Shown: positions 24,953-38,209, counted from the stretch's first letter. The stretch: DNA of 64,000 bases from Antilocapra americana (GCA_007570785.1 ML664152.1:7663308-7727307), one strand, 5' to 3'. Numbers and translations: made by a program. Notes: a model not told the origin generated them from the letters alone.

Positions 24953-25243
24953 TGCTGCTACTGCTGCTAAGTTGCATTAGTCGTGTCTGACTCTGTGCGA
25001 CCCCATAGACGGCAGCCCACCAGTCTCCCTCAGCCCTGGGATTCTCCAGGCAAGAACACTGGAGTGGGTTGCCATTTCCTTCTCCAATGCATGAAAGTGA
25101 AAAGTGAAAGTGAAGTCGCTCAGTTGTGTCCGGTTCTTCACGACCTCGTGGACTGCAGGAGCAGTAGGCTCCTGGTAGACTCCTCCATCCATGGGATTTT
25201 CCAGGCAAGAGTACTGGAGTGGGTTGCCATTGCCTTCTCCAAA
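24953..25243 (-). mobile_element. Bov-A2 SINE (Bov-A dimer), antisense
   Basis: Two antisense Bov-A monomers (about 24970-25087 and 25117-25243) are joined by a GTGAAAGTGAAAGTGA-type linker, with a CTGCTGCTA-type tail at the left. Exact 11-bp TSDs flank it, and the close similarity of both monomers to the consensus pattern suggests a fairly recent insertion. Confidence 0.9.
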
Positions 25244-25254
25244 AGATAATTAGC
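25244..25254. repeat. Right TSD of the Bov-A2 SINE
   Basis: An exact copy of 24942-24952. Confidence 0.85.
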
Positions 25255-26349
25255 AAGGGTGAAGTAATCTTGTTTGAACAGATTTTTATAACCTCAAATG
25301 AAATCTTAACATAAAGGCCTGGGAAGCCATGTTTAACAAGAGGAAATATGCTGTGTTTTGTCCTTTGTCAACGGACTTTCATTGCTTTTCTCATTGAGGC
25401 AGTTTGTCTAGCCTTCTGATGATTAACTGAGTTGAAGTTTATCTGTACAGTGTTCTCTGGGGTGAAGGACAATAGATTAATTATAGGTGGTGTTCCACAT
25501 TCAATCCATTTACTTTCCTCATTTTCTCTGTTGCCTGAGAGCAAATGGCCCTAGCTTTGCTCCTTCACCTGTTATGCAGTTTTATATTTCTAGAGTCTAA
25601 AGGAAATCTCCATTTGATTATCTAGGCAGTGTCTGAAATTTATCAAATCAAGTGGAAAAGTATGGTAGTTACCACTCCCAATTCTGAATAATGCTAAATA
25701 GTATCACATGTGACTGCCTTCTCTGCCCAATTCAGTTCTTCCTTAAGAATCTTTCAAATTTACCTTTATTCTCCACTGTGATCTCACTATAAGCCTTTGT
25801 GATTTTTATGTCTGTAGTCGCTTCCTGGCTGGTGGGTAACTACTTTTGCCTCAAGCTCAAAGGTAACTGTTTTTCAAAATACTACTTTTGTAATGTCACT
25901 CTGTTGCTAAAGATCTTAGAGCTGTTGAATCCCTTCTGTCAGACAAAATGTAAATTAAGCCTCATGTTCAAGACATTCTGTCAACTGGACCCTCTCTCTC
26001 TGTCTGAACTGTATCAGTAATTATTCCCCAACATGACCAGTTAACTTCCCCTCCCCACACTCCTAGGAGAGAGAGTATGCAAAGGCATTTTAGCTTTTAA
26101 TCTGGAAAGCTTTTCTGGTTCATATTGCAAGGTTTAAAATGTCCTTTTTGGTGACCAGAGAGCCCCAAGACCAATGGCAAGCTTCCAAGTACCATCTACT
26201 CTTTGGTTATATGGTGATGTACAGACTACCCCATAGCACTTCTGGTGCATTGCTACACACAAGTTCTGTCACCTTGAATTCTGTTCCATAGTTACAGAGA
26301 ACCTAATTGCTTCCTAACAACAATTTTTGTACACTGCAGCTCTTCACCT
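25255..26349. other. No gene seen
   Basis: Single-copy-looking, AT-rich. A 73-codon frame at 25799-26020 has no recognisable content. Confidence 0.45.
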
Positions 26350-26366
26350 AAAATCTAAGCTCCTAG
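26350..26366. repeat. Left TSD of a CHR SINE
   Basis: AAAATCTAAGCTCCTAG is matched by AAAATCTAAGTTCCTAG at 26657-26673 (one difference). Confidence 0.8.
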
Positions 26367-26656
26367 GACTTCTCTGGTAGTCCAATGGTTAAGAATCCAC
26401 CTGCCAGTGCATGGAACAAGGGTTCAATCCCTGGTCTGGAAAGATTCCAAATTCTTCAGGGAAACTAAGCACATGCACCATAATTACTGAGCCCATGCTC
26501 TAGAGCCCACAAGCCAAAACTACCGAAGTGCACGTGCCTAGACCCTGACCCCATGCTCTGCAGTAAGAGAAGCCACCGCTTGCTGCAACCAGAGAAAGCC
26601 CACACATAAGTGAAGACCCAGCACAGCCAGAAACAAATAAATAAAATTAAAAAATA
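26367..26656 (+). mobile_element. CHR-type tRNA-Glu SINE, sense
   Basis: The head (GTAGTCCAATGGTTAAGAAT; GGTTCAATCCCTGG as B-box-like block) is followed by a body with repeated GCC..ACAA..CTA units and an AATAAATAAAATT tail. It is flanked by 17-bp TSDs with a single mismatch. Confidence 0.88.
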
Positions 26657-26673
26657 AAAATCTAAGTTCCTAG
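26657..26673. repeat. Right TSD of the CHR SINE
   Basis: A copy of 26350-26366 with one substitution. Confidence 0.8.
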
Positions 26674-26744
26674 AAGGCATGAATTGAGCCTTTGAGGTTT
26701 TTTTTTTTTTTTTCATTTTGCTTTTTGCACATCCCATGGCACCC

Positions 26745-29700
26745 AATGAGAACCCATGAATGGTATGAAAAGGCAAAACGATGTGACACTGAAAGATGAA
26801 CTCCCCAGGTCAATAGGTACCCAATATGCTACTGGAGAAGAGTAGAGAAATAGTTCCAAAAGGAATGAAGAAGCTGAACCAAAGCAGAAACAAAGCCAAG
26901 TTGTGGATGTATCCAGTGGTCAAAGTAAAGTACAATGCTGTAGAGAACAATATTGCATAGGAACCTGGAATGTTAGGTCCATGAATCAAGGTAAATTGGA
27001 AGTGGTCAAACAGGAGATGGCAAGAGTAAACATTAATATTTTAGGAATCAGGGAACTAAAATGGACAGGAATGGGTGAATTTAACTCAGATGACCATTAT
27101 ATCTACTACTGTGGGCAGGAATCCCTTAGAAGAAATGGAGTAGCCATCATAGTCAACAAAAGGGTCCAAAATGCAGTATTTGGGTGCAATCTCAAAAATG
27201 ACAGAATGATCTCAGTTCGTTTCCAAGGCAAACTGTTCAATATCACAGTAATCTAAGATATGGCCCAACTGCTAATGCCGAGAAGCTGAAATTGAATGGT
27301 TCTATGAAGACTGACAAGACCTTCTAGAACTAACACCAATAAAAGATGTCCTTTTCATCATAGGGAACTGGAATGCAAAAGTAGGAAGTCAAGAGATACC
27401 TGGAGTAACAAACAGGCAAGTTTGGCCTTAGAGTGCAAAATGAAGCAAGGCAAAGGCTAACAGAGTTTTGCTGAAAGAATGCACTGCTCATAGCAAACAC
27501 CCTCTTCCAATAACACAAGAGATGACTCTACACATGGACATCACCAGATGGTCCATACCAAAGTCAGATTGACTGTATTCTTTGCAGCTGAAGATGGAGA
27601 ATCTCTATACAGTCAGCAAAAGAAAGACCAGGAGCTGACTGTGGCTCAGATCATGAATTCCTTTTTGCCTAATTCAGACTTCAATTGAAGAAAGTAGGGA
27701 AAACCACTAGGTCATTCAGGTATGACCTAAATCAAATCTCTTAGGATTATACAGTGGAAGTGAGAAATAGATTCAAGGGATTAGATCTGATAGAGTGCGT
27801 GAAGAACTATGGATGGAGATTTGTGACATTGTATAGGAGGCGGTGATCAAAACCACCCCCAAGAAAAAGAAATGCAGAAAAAGCAAAATGGCTATCCGAG
27901 GAGGCCTTGTGAATAGCTGAGGAAAGAAGAGGAATGAAAGGCAAAGGAGAAAAGGAAAGATACATTCATCTGAATGCAGAATTCCAAAGAATAGCAAGGA
28001 GAGATAAGAAAGCCTTCCTAAGTGAACAATGCAAAGAAATAGAGGGAAACAATAGAAACTTTAGAGATCTCTTCAAGAAAATTAGAGATACCAAGGGAAC
28101 ATTTTATGCAAAGATGGGCACAATAAAGGACAGAAATGGTATGGACCTAACAGAAGCAGAAGATATTAAGAAGAAGTGGAAAGCATACACAGAATAACTA
28201 TAAAGGAAAGATCTTCATGACCCAGATAACCACAATGGTGTGATCACTCACCTAGAACCAGACATCCTGGAGTGTGAAGTCAAGTGGGCCTTAAGAAGCA
28301 CTACAAACAAAGCTAGTGGAGGTGATGGAATTCCAGCTGAGCTATTTCAAATCCTAAAAGATGATGCTGTGAAAGTATTGCACTCAATATGCCAGAAAAT
28401 ATGGAAAACTCAGCAGTGGCCACGGGACTGGAAAAGGTCAGTTTTCATTCCAATCCCAAAGAAAGGCAATGCCAAAGAATGTTCAAAGTACTGCACAATT
28501 GCACTCACATTACACGCTAGCAAAGTAATGCTCAAAATTCTCTAAGCCAGGCTTCAACAGTACATGAACTGAGAACTTCCAGATGTTCAAGCTGATTTTA
28601 GAAAAGGCAGAGGAACCAGAGATCAAATTGCCAACATCTATGGGACCATAGAAAAAGCAAGAGCATTTCAGAAAACTATCTTCTGCTTGATGGACTACAC
28701 TGAAGCCTTTGACTTGGTGGATCACAACAAACTGTGGAAAATTCTTCAAGAGATTTGAATACCAGACTACCTTACCTGCCTGCTGAGAAAGCTATATGCA
28801 GGTCAAGAGGCAACAGTTAGAACCGAACATGGAACAATGGACTAGTTCAAAATTGGAAAAGGAGTGCATCAAGGCTGTATATTGTCACCCTGCTTATTAA
28901 CTTATAATGCAAAGTACATCATGTGAATTGCAGGGCTTGATGAAGCACAAGCTGGAATCAAGATTGCCAGGAGAAATATCAATAACCTCAGATATGTAGA
29001 TGACACCACCTTTATGGCAGAAAGTGAAGAGGAACTAAGAGCCTCTTGATGAAGGTGAAAGACGAAAGTGAAAAAGCTGACTTAAAATACAACATTCAAA
29101 AATGAAGGTCATGGCATCTGGTCTCATCACTTCATTGCAGATAAATGAGGAAATGATGGAAACAGTGACAGACTTTATTTTTTTGGGCTCCAAAATCATT
29201 GCAGAAATGTGACTGCAGTCACTAAATTAAAAGACATTTGCTCCTTGGATGAAAAGCTTTGACAAACCTAGACAGTGAATTAAAAAGCAGAGACATTACT
29301 GACAAATGTCTGCCTAGTCAAGGCTTTGCTTTTTCCAGTAGTCATGTATGGATGTGAGAGTTGGACCATAAAGAAGGCTTAATGTCAAAGAATTTATGCT
29401 TTTGAGCTGTGCTATTGGAGAAAACTCTTTCCAGAGTTGCTTGGACTGCAAGGAGACCAAGCCAGTCAGACCTAAAGGAAATTAGTCCTGAATATTCGTT
29501 GGAAGGACTGATGCTTAAGCTGAGTCTCCAGTATTTTGGCCACCTGATGTGAAGAGCTGACTCTGTTCAACTCTCTTCGGAAAGACCCTGATGCTGGGAA
29601 TAATTAAAGGCAGTAGGAGAAAAGGATAACAGAGGTCGAGAGTTTGGATGACATCACTGACTCTATGTACATGAGTTTGAGCAGGCTCTGGCAGATGGTG

Positions 29701-29780
29701 TAAGACAGGGAAGCCTGGCGTGCTGCAGTCCATGGGATCACAAAGAGTCAGATACAACTGAGCATCTGAACAACATGGTA
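26745..29780 (+). mobile_element. Long BovB LINE, sense, 5'-truncated and decayed
   Basis: Homology to BovB begins at GAGAACCCATGAATGGTATG (5' UTR) and is collinear through endonuclease, reverse transcriptase and 3' end to about 29780. It lacks the GC-rich 5' UTR repeats seen at 4190-4350. An L1 tail follows directly. Confidence 0.9.
26903..29750 (+). pseudogene. BovB endonuclease-reverse transcriptase remnant
   Basis: The endonuclease N-terminus is open at 26903-27256 (GTWNVRSMNQGKLEVVKQEM block). The linker and reverse transcriptase are in pieces at 27934-28197 and 28240-28545, and the catalytic box near 28990-29005 reads YVDD instead of YADD. Many stops and frame changes follow. The enzyme would be inactive. 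Confidence 0.85.
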
Positions 29781-29784
29781 CTCA

Positions 29785-32140
29785 GTGTTTTCTTTTTTTT
29801 TTCTTCTTTTTTTTTTAATTAGTTTTGCCTTACAATGACATGATATCACCATGGGTTTACATATGCTCCCCCTCCAGAACCCCCCTCCCTCCTCCCTCCC
29901 CCCGGGAAATCTCGATGCACCAGCCCCGAGCATCAATCCTGGGCTGGCGATTGATTAGACATATGATAGTTAACATGTTTCAATGCCATTCTCCCATATC
30001 ATCCCACCCTTTCCCTCATCCACAGAGTCCACGAGTCTATTCTATACATCTGCATTCCTTTTGCTGTCTCGCATGCTGGGTTCTCGTTACCGTCTTTCTA
30101 AATTCCATATATATGTGTTAATATACTGTATTGTTGTTTTTGCTTCTGGCTTACTTCACTCTGGATAATGGGCTCCAGTTTCGTCCATCTGAGTAGAACT
30201 GATTCAAATGAATTTTTTTTTTAATGCTGAGTAATATTCCATTGTGTATATGTACCACAGCTTTCTTATCCATTCATCAGTTGATGGGCATCTAGGTTGC
30301 TTCCATGTCCTGGCTATTGTAAACAAAGCAGCGATGAACATTGGGGTACCCGTGGCTCTTTCAATTATGGTTTCCTCGGTGTGTATGCCCAGCAGTGGGA
30401 TTGCTGGGTCATATGGCAGGTCTATTTGCAGTTTTTTAAGGAACCTCCACACTGTTTTCCATAGTGGCTGTACTAGTTTGCAATCCCACCAACAGTGTAA
30501 GAGAGTTCCCTTTTCTCCACATCCTCTCCAGCATTAATTACTTGTAGATTTTTGGATTGCAGCCATTCTGAGTGGTGTAAAGTGATATCTCATTGTGGTC
30601 TTGATTTGCATTTCTCTGATAATGAGTGATGTTGAGCATCTTTTCATGTGTTTGTTAGCCATTTTTATGTCTTCTTTGGAAAAATGTGTGTCAAATTCTT
30701 TGGCCCACTTTTTGATTGGGTCGTTTATTTTTCTGGAATGGAGCTGCAGGAGTTGCTTGTATATTTTTGAGATTAATTGTTTGTCCGTTGCTTCATTGGC
30801 TATTATTTTCTCCCATTCTGAAGGCTGTCTTTTCACCCTGCTTATAGTTTCCTTTGTTGTGCAGAAGCTTTTAATTTTAATTAGGTCTCATTTGTTTATT
30901 CGTGTTTTTATTTCCAATATTCTGGGAGGTGGGTCATGTAGGATCCCGCTTTGGTTTATGTCAGAGAGTGTTTTGCCAATGTTATCCTCTAGGAGTTTTA
31001 TAGTTTCTGGTCTTATGATTAGATCTTTGATCCATTTTGAGTTTATCTTTGTGTATGGTGTTAGAAAGTGATCTAGTTTCATTCTTTTACAAGTGGTTAT
31101 CCAGTTTTCCCAGCACCACTTGTTAAAGAGGTTGTCTTTTCTCCACTGTATATTCTTGCCTCCTTTGTCAAAGATAAGGTGTCCATAGATGTGTGGATTT
31201 ATCTCTGGGCTTTCTATTCTGTTCCATTGATCTATATTTCTGTCTTTGTGCCAGTACCATACTGTCTTAATGACTGTGGATTTGTAGTATAGCCTAAAGT
31301 CAGGTAGGTTGATTCCTCCAGTTCCATTCTTCTTTCTCAAGATTGCTTTGGCTATATGAGGTTTTTTGTATTTCCATACAAATTGTGAAATTATTTGTTC
31401 TAATTCTCTAAAAAAGACCTCTGGTAGCTTGATAGGAATTGCATTGAATCTATAGATTGCTTTGGGTAGTATACTCATTTTCACTATATTGATTCTTCCA
31501 ATCCACGAACATGGCACATTTCTCCATCTGTTTGTGTCCTCTTTGATTTCTTTCATCAGTGTTTTATAGTTTTCTATATACAAGTCTTTTGTTTCTTTAG
31601 GTAGAAATACTCCTAAGTATTTTATTCTTTTTGTTTCGATGGTGATTGGAATTGTTTCCATAATTTCTCTTTCTGTTTTCTCATTGTTAGTGTATAGGAA
31701 TGCCAGGGATTTCTGTGTGTTGATTTTGTATCCTGAAACTTTGCTATATTCACTGATTAGCTCTAGTAATTTTCTCGTAGAGTCTTTAGGGTTTTCAATA
31801 TAGAGGATCATGTCATCTGCAAACAGAGAGAGTTTTACTTCTTCTTTTCCAACCTGGATTCCTTTGATTTCTTTATCTGCTCTGATGGCTGTGGCCAAGA
31901 CTTCCAAAACTATGTTGAAAAGTAGTGGTGAGAGTGGGCACCCTTGTCTTGTTCCTGACTTCAGGGGGAATGCTTTCAGTTTTTCACCATTGAGGATAAT
32001 GTTTGCTGTGGGTTTGTCATATATAGCTTTTATTATGTTGAGGAATGTTCCTTCTATTCCTGATTTTTGGAGGGTTTTTTTTTTATCATAAATGGATGTT
32101 GAATTTTGTCAAAGGCTTTCTCTTCATCTATTGAGATAAT
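29785..32140 (-). mobile_element. Young 5'-truncated L1 LINE, antisense
   Basis: The T-rich tail at 29788-29820 is the antisense poly(A). The 3' UTR with its C-rich run (29871-29905) and then ORF2 follow. Homology ends near 32140 inside the reverse transcriptase. Coding sequence is very close to that of the L1 at 57046-63328, so both belong to the same young family. It inserted at or beside the 3' end of the preceding BovB. Confidence 0.92.
30120..32130 (-). pseudogene. L1 ORF2 C-terminal two-thirds
   Basis: The open frame at 30888-31907 carries the reverse transcriptase palm with FADD (antisense near 31806-31817) and the following thumb/connection segment. 30534-30836 and 30204-30452 encode the C-terminal domain, in which a Cys-rich knuckle is broken by frame changes near 30500-30540. 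The N-terminal endonuclease is absent through 5' truncation, so it cannot retrotranspose. Confidence 0.9.
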
Positions 32141-32754
32141 CGTGTCCGTTATATTCACTTCTAGTCAAGTCAGTCATTCATTAGTTGAACATTGTAGCTC
32201 TGCAGCCTGATGCCCCAGACTTAAAAGCAGGTGCATAATACAGCATATACCAGGATATATTATCATAGGACAGAATATTTTAAAATTAATAGAATCTACC
32301 ATGTACTTTCCCTACAAAGACCACCTTCTGTTCTACATCTGAGTCAGTCGGACTCCCTCTGCAACTTTCATAGCAAATAGACCAGCCTAATGCCATGCTT
32401 AGTCAATACCACATAATGAAGTGATGTCTTCCTGTGACTGTTGTCCACCAGCCCCACACCTGCATTCTAGAACAGCACAGATCTCAAGTTTACCTCTGAA
32501 TATATCATGGCTTTCAGATGTTTGAGGAATCTTTACTTAAGGTAGTTCAATTAATTTAGTTTGATCAAATTTCAGTGTGTGGTAGAAATCTCCCTAAACC
32601 TTATTTATGTGTGAATTTGGAGTCCTGAGCATGGAAAGTTTGACCCAGTAGGTCTCAGTATGGACCTGGGAGCTCTGGATGATTCTACTGTAAATGGTTT
32701 GTGACTTCTGTTTATTGAGTCCCAACTGTATGCCCAGTTTGGACCAGAGGCTGG
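32141..32754. other. No gene seen
   Basis: AT-rich single-copy-looking DNA without coding features. Confidence 0.45.
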
Positions 32755-33965
32755 AGAGTAAAAAAAATGAATAGAATATACATTTTCTCAAAGAAGATAT
32801 GAATATGGCTAATAGGCACATGAAAAAATACTTGACATCATTAGCCGTCAAAGATATTCAAGTTGAAACCACAGTGAGAGATTACTTCATACCCACTGGG
32901 ATGGCTAGAATAAAAAAGATAAATGTCCATGAGCATGTGGAGAAATTGTAAACCTCATACCTTACTGATGGGAATATAAAACAGTGCAACCACTTTGCAA
33001 AACAATCTACCTGCTCCTCAAAACATTAGTAACATGTAGAATTACCACACAATCCAGAAATTTTACTCCTGGTCTATCCCCCAAATAAAAAATGTATGTC
33101 CACACCAAAACTTGTACACAAAGATTTGTAGCAGCATTATTCATAATAGCCCCCAAACAGAAGTAATCTAAATGTCCATCAACTGGAAAATGGGTAAACA
33201 AAACGTGGTCTAGCCCTACATGGTAAGCTATTCAGCCATAAAAAGGAGTCAAGTACTGAAACAACAGGGATAACCCTTGGAAACATTAGTAAAAGAAAGC
33301 AGTCACAAAGTATCACATTGCATGATTGCACGTACATGAAATGTCCAGAATAAGCAAATCTATAGACAGATCACAGGTTAGTGGTGGCCAGGAAACGCAG
33401 GGTGTGGGGTAGGAGTGACTGCTAATGGGGGAGAGGGTTTGGGGGGACTGAGTTAGTTTTCAAGGGCTGCTGCAGCAGCATATGACAGACCGGCTGACTT
33501 CAACAGTGGAAATGTGCCCCTCACAGTCCTAGGGGCTGGAAGTCCAAGGACAAGGTGCTGGTGGGATTGGTTTCCTTTACACCTCCCTCCTTGGCTTGTA
33601 GATGTCAGCCTCTTCATCATCTTCATGTGGCCTCTCCTCTGTGCGCCCCTGCAGCATGCCCTGTCTCTCTCTCTCCTTACAAGGACACCAGGCATACTGG
33701 ATTAGGGCCCCACTCTAGTGGCCTCATTTTAGCTTGATCATCTTTTTAACGCACTTCTGAGGCATTAGGAGTTGAGATTCAACCTGTGAGTTTTGGTGGT
33801 TGGGGGCCCGTAATTCAGTCCATAAGAAGGATGAATAAAGTGTTCTAATTACAGAGTGATAGTTTCAAATCTCTGAGTGTACTAAAAAATAAAAGTGAAC
33901 TGTACACTTTAAAAGAGTAGATTTTATGATATCTGAATTATATCTCAGTAAAGCTACTGGGAAGG
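32755..33965 (+). mobile_element. Ancient L1 3' end, sense, interrupted
   Basis: The segment 32755-33435 resembles the end of an old mammalian L1 ORF2 and 3' UTR. The terminal part with AATTATATCTCAGTAAAGCT resumes at about 33833-33965. The interruption at 33437-33832 is a different repeat. Divergence is high and no long frame survives. Confidence 0.7.
33437..33832. mobile_element. Old dispersed repeat inserted in the ancient L1 (family not named)
   Basis: The pattern AGTTTTCAAGGGCTGCTGCA, GGGGCTGGAAGTCCAAGGAC, GGATTAGGGCCCCACTCTAG and AATTCAGTCCATAAG is that of a common dispersed mammalian repeat. I cannot assign the family or orientation with certainty. The L1 resumes on its right side, which supports insertion into it. 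Confidence 0.5.
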
Positions 33966-34547
33966 AGAAATAAAAACTGAATTGGACATGGTTCTTGCCT
34001 TCAAAGGACTTACAGGCCATACAGGCCAAGCAGGATGTAAATAAGCACTTTCAACAGGGCTTGCTAGATGCTGGTGCCCTTACCATATTTCTGCAATATC
34101 AGAAGGCTGTGTAGGAGCCAAGTCTTATGGGACACATATGAATGTGGCAGACAAAGGTTAAAAAGAGGGTCTCCCTGGCAAAGGAAATAGCATGGAACCC
34201 TGGCATATAGGGGAACTATATGATGTAGTAGTAATCTTAGTCTAATTTTTCAATATTATTTTAACTGCTACTTGGAGGTTACATTACTGGAATGGAAAGA
34301 GGCTTGGCCTTGAAGGCAGACTCTCCTGCATTCGTATCTCAGTGTCTCTATGTAATTGGGATGATAACCTAAATCCTCATCTGTAAAATGGGAAAGGTAA
34401 TTACTACTCTGTATGGATATAAGTATTAAATGAATAACACAGGAAATATCCCTAGTACTTTTTCATAAGTTATTGCTCAAAATATATCAGCTCTCTCCCT
34501 CTTATTCCTCTATTCCCTTGGTAACCTTATTTTGAGGACTCTGATTG
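33966..34547. other. No gene seen
   Basis: Single-copy-looking DNA; short G-run at 34548-34554 where the next BovB begins. Confidence 0.45.
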
Positions 34548-35142
34548 TGGGGGGGCCTCCAAAATCACTACAGATGGTAACTGCAGCCATGAAATTAAAA
34601 GACACTTGCTCCTTGGAAGAAAAGCTATGACCAACCTAGATAGCATATTAAAAAACAAAGACATTACTTTGCTGACAAAGGTCCATCTAGTCAAAGCTAT
34701 GGTTTTTCCAGTAGTCATATGGATGTGAGAGTTGGACTGTAAAGAAAGCTGAGCGCCGAAGAATTGATGCCTTTGAGCTGTCGTGTTGGAGAAGTCTCTT
34801 GAGAGTCCCTTGGGCTTCAAGGAGATCCAACTAGTCAATCCTAAAGGAAATCAGTCCTGAATATTCATTGGAAAGATTGATGTTGAAGCTGAAACTCCTA
34901 TACTTTGGCCGCCTGATGTGAAGAACTGACTCCTTGGAAAAGACCCTGATTCTGGGAAAGGTTTAAGACAGGAGGAGAAGGGGACGACAGAGGATGAGAT
35001 GGTTGGATGGCATCACCGACTCAATGGACATGAGTTTGAGTAAACTCCGTGTGTTGGTGATGGACAGGGAAGCCTGGCGTGCTGCAGTCCATGGAGTTGC
35101 AAAGAGTCAGACACAACTGAACAACTGGAACTGAACTGAACT
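34548..35142 (+). mobile_element. BovB 3' fragment, sense
   Basis: It starts in the BovB C-terminal coding region (CCTCCAAAATCACTACAGAT) and runs to the GGAACTGAACTGAACT tail. The frame is broken several times. Confidence 0.88.
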
Positions 35143-36140
35143 TAACATCTTAATTGTCATTCCTTAGTGACATTATACCCTTTGAAATGAGGTTCCCAGG
35201 CCTGAAGACAGCCTGCTGGATAGAGCCAAGTATATTGATGCTAAAACCTTTCACACATTTCAAAATCAGTTTAGAGTCTCGAGAGCTCTTTTAGTGGTCA
35301 CATTATATTGTGGTCCCCTGTTGAATTTTGGAGGGCAGCTACTCTTTTCCCCATGCATTACTTCCAGAATGTTTATAGATGAGAAAGTCTACTCGTCAGC
35401 CACATTTCACTCATCTTCAATTTGAGGATTTGATTTTCCCACCTGTGACTGGAGAACTTCACGCTTAGCCTTGCAGGTCTAACTTGGGTGGCTTCCAGAT
35501 CACATTTCAGCATCTTACGGCACTTTGGAAAATTGACTCAGCCTGTGTCTACTGCTGTTGCTGCCTGGCTTTGCATTTTCTGCAAACTTGGCTAATATGT
35601 TCTTTGGGATCTGCATCTGAGTCATTAGGAAAATGTTGACGAAGGTGTCACTATGGATGGAACTGAGGGTCTTACAAGAGGGTGTACCTGCAAAACAGCC
35701 TGAGGCCCCAGCTCCAGGACGTCTGGGCTGCTTGTCCAGTCGGCTATGAGTCCACATGGAGATCGCATCTCACCCGCATTAAAGGATGTCACGAGACTCT
35801 TTTCACTGACAACTGTTAACATGCCTTCATCAGATGCGCTGGAATCATATCTCATGACTAATTGCTTCTCCCTGACCTTTCATTCAAATAGCTCTCTCAC
35901 AAAAAGGAATTAGGTTAATTTGTATGGCTTATTCTCTGTAAGCCCATGTGAGCCTATGCTGGCTACTAGTTCATGTTCTAAATGCTTACAAGCCACCTTT
36001 TTAATTGTCAGCCCTTCAACTTGGCCAGAGATTGGTGTCAGGCTTATTGCTCTATAATTTCTGTAAGACACTTTTCCTGAAAATTGGAACACTACTTTTT
36101 TGTTAGGTGAGGCAGGAGAGCGTCTCTCCCTTTTTTTCCC
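35143..36140. other. No gene; possible ancient CR1/L3-like LINE remnant
   Basis: The minus strand near 35510-35640 and the segment GGTGTCAGGCTTATTGCTCT at about 36035 are reminiscent of old CR1/L3-type LINE 3' regions. Divergence is too great to be sure. Overlapping antisense frames of 60-80 codons exist, none with a recognised domain. Confidence 0.25.
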
Positions 36141-36356
36141 CCTGTTTATTCAGATTATAAACATTAATACAGAGACTGTATCTTCAAGTTGTGTTCTTGG
36201 CACGCAACTCAGCTGGGTCTGACTCCATAAACTTGGAAGGCAGGATCCCAGGGTGGTGAGGGGTCCAGAGTTCAGAAGTGGGGGTCTCAGTTTTGTTATT
36301 ACCAGGTGTGGTTTGTCACTCACCTGACTATGTACCATTAAGTGAGGGTCATAAAA

Positions 36357-36548
36357 AGTGTTAGTCACTCAATTGTGTCCAACTCTTTGCAACCCACCAG
36401 GCTCCTCCATCCATGGGATTTTCAGGCAAGAATACTGGAGTGGGTTGCCATTTTCTTCTCCAGGGGAATCTTCCTGACCCACTGATCAAACCCAGTTCTC
36501 CTGCACTGCAGGCAGACTCTTGACCATCTGAGCCACCAGGGAAGTTCA
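36357..36548 (-). mobile_element. Bov-tA SINE, antisense
   Basis: An antisense Bov-A body with a small internal deletion near 36395 is followed by the antisense tRNA-like head ending CTGAGCCACCAGGGAAG. Confidence 0.85.
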
Positions 36549-37924
36549 ACTGTATCTCAGTTTCTTCATTTCAAAAATGAGAATTGTAGCAACCTCCTTG
36601 CACAGTGGCTGTGGTGTCAAGTAACTGTTCCTTGTATGGCACCTGCCTTTGTCCCAGTTAATATCAGCATCACTATTTTAGTGCTGGATGTTTTCTTAGG
36701 TTGGGCTAATATCTTGGTCTCTGGTTCTCTTTTTAGGATATTCATTTCATCCCTTTAAGGTCCATGGCACTTTCTAATAACTTGCTATGCTTTTTTTCTG
36801 CCCTCCCACTGGATTGCAAAGCCCTCATGGACAGAGGCCAAGTCTTGGACAAAGAGAGTGTCTTGCACACAGCTCAGGTGCTCTGTACACAGGTACTGAG
36901 TTTAGAGACTAGAATTAAGGTAAGAATAGAGAAGCTTTTCTCATAAGTCCAGCACCAAAGTGCATTATTCCATATGTAATTGGAATTCTGTTTCTGAATG
37001 CATTCTCCTGAAAAAGAATTACCGATGTCTCTTGGGGACACCTCTACTGCTATGTGACTAAAGTGAAAACTGCTCCATGTCACAAAGGATCCAGGTAGTG
37101 AGATCATCTCTTGTAATCGGCAAGAATTACATCTATGACGTAACCATCAACAACAGCAGCAACAGTCGGTAGTCATTATCATCATTATACATACCATCTG
37201 AAAAGATGGGAGTTAAATTTGATGCTCAACCATAGCAATAAACTTTGGTCAGCACACTTGTGTTTTTCTTTTCCTCATTTTTATTTCCACCTAGTCTCGC
37301 TGGTCTCAGTTTTCTATTTTGTTATATAAGATGTGTCAAATCCTCTGTGGAATGAGGCTGAGTACAAATACATTAAAGTAGTAAATTATGTACAAGACAT
37401 GTTCAGAGGGTCAGTGGGAAGCTATACTTTATCCCTGCTTGGAACAGAACAAGAGGTAACCCATGCAAACCAGTTTTAGGACCTGGGCCTAAATTGCAAG
37501 GGAGATTTTCCTTGTGATCTTTTAACCTGAACTGGAGTTTCAGGGTCCTGTGGGTGTTGACTGTGGAATAGTCTCAGGAGAGTACATGGTCGAGGCTCAT
37601 GGCCTCTCTGCTTGCAGTGTCTTCATCTGGAAAGGGAGGGGGCTGGACCAGCAGTGGGTTCTGAACTTTGTGCCAGAGGAGATCTTGTGCTTCCTCTAGT
37701 GGTAAGGGGACACAGGCTTGGTCTGCTCTTCAAACCACCCCCTACTGCACAGCCCCGCAGCTTCTTGAGAGGGCTGGGACCTTTCAGCATTTGTGGCCCC
37801 AGCAGTCCTATGACCCAACTCAGCTCCTTGGTTTGCTGTTTGAAGTGTGCTCCCTAGACTAGCTGCTCAGGGTGCCACCTACAACCTTGTTAGAAACGTG
37901 GGGTCCTGGGCCCACCCTGGACTA
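36549..37924. other. No gene seen
   Basis: Single-copy-looking DNA. Overlapping frames at 37612-37862 lack motifs. Nothing links it to a host gene. Confidence 0.45.
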
Positions 37925-38203
37925 TATTGGGATAGATTTTTATTTATTTTTAATTGAAGGGTAATTGCCTTACAATATTGTGTTGGTTTCTGCCATTCAT
38001 CATCTTGACTCAGACATAAGTATACGTTTGTCCCCTCCCTCTTGAACCTCCCTCCAACCTCCCACGCAATCCCACCCCTCTAGGTTGTCACAGAGCACTA
38101 GTTTGAGTCATACAGCAAATTCCCACTGGCTATCTCTTTTACATATGATAGTCTATATGTTTCCATGCTTCTTTCTCCATTCATCCCACCCTCTCCTTCC
38201 CCC
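37925..38203 (-). mobile_element. Old L1, antisense: 3' end, left of the provirus
   Basis: Antisense 3' UTR of a ruminant L1 (TTTTAATTGAAGGGTAATTG, then a C-rich pyrimidine run). It continues on the other side of the retrovirus at 47284, which shows that the provirus landed inside this L1. Confidence 0.85.
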
Positions 38204-38209
38204 ACTGTG
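38204..38209. repeat. Left target-site duplication of the provirus
   Basis: ACTGTG, identical to 47278-47283. A 6-bp duplication is usual for betaretroviral integrase and longer than the 4-5 bp typical of gammaretroviruses. Confidence 0.9.

Noticed and set aside
33437..33832. Frames of about 60-80 codons on both strands as a gene
   Set aside because: The segment has the pattern of a dispersed mammalian repeat inserted in an old L1.
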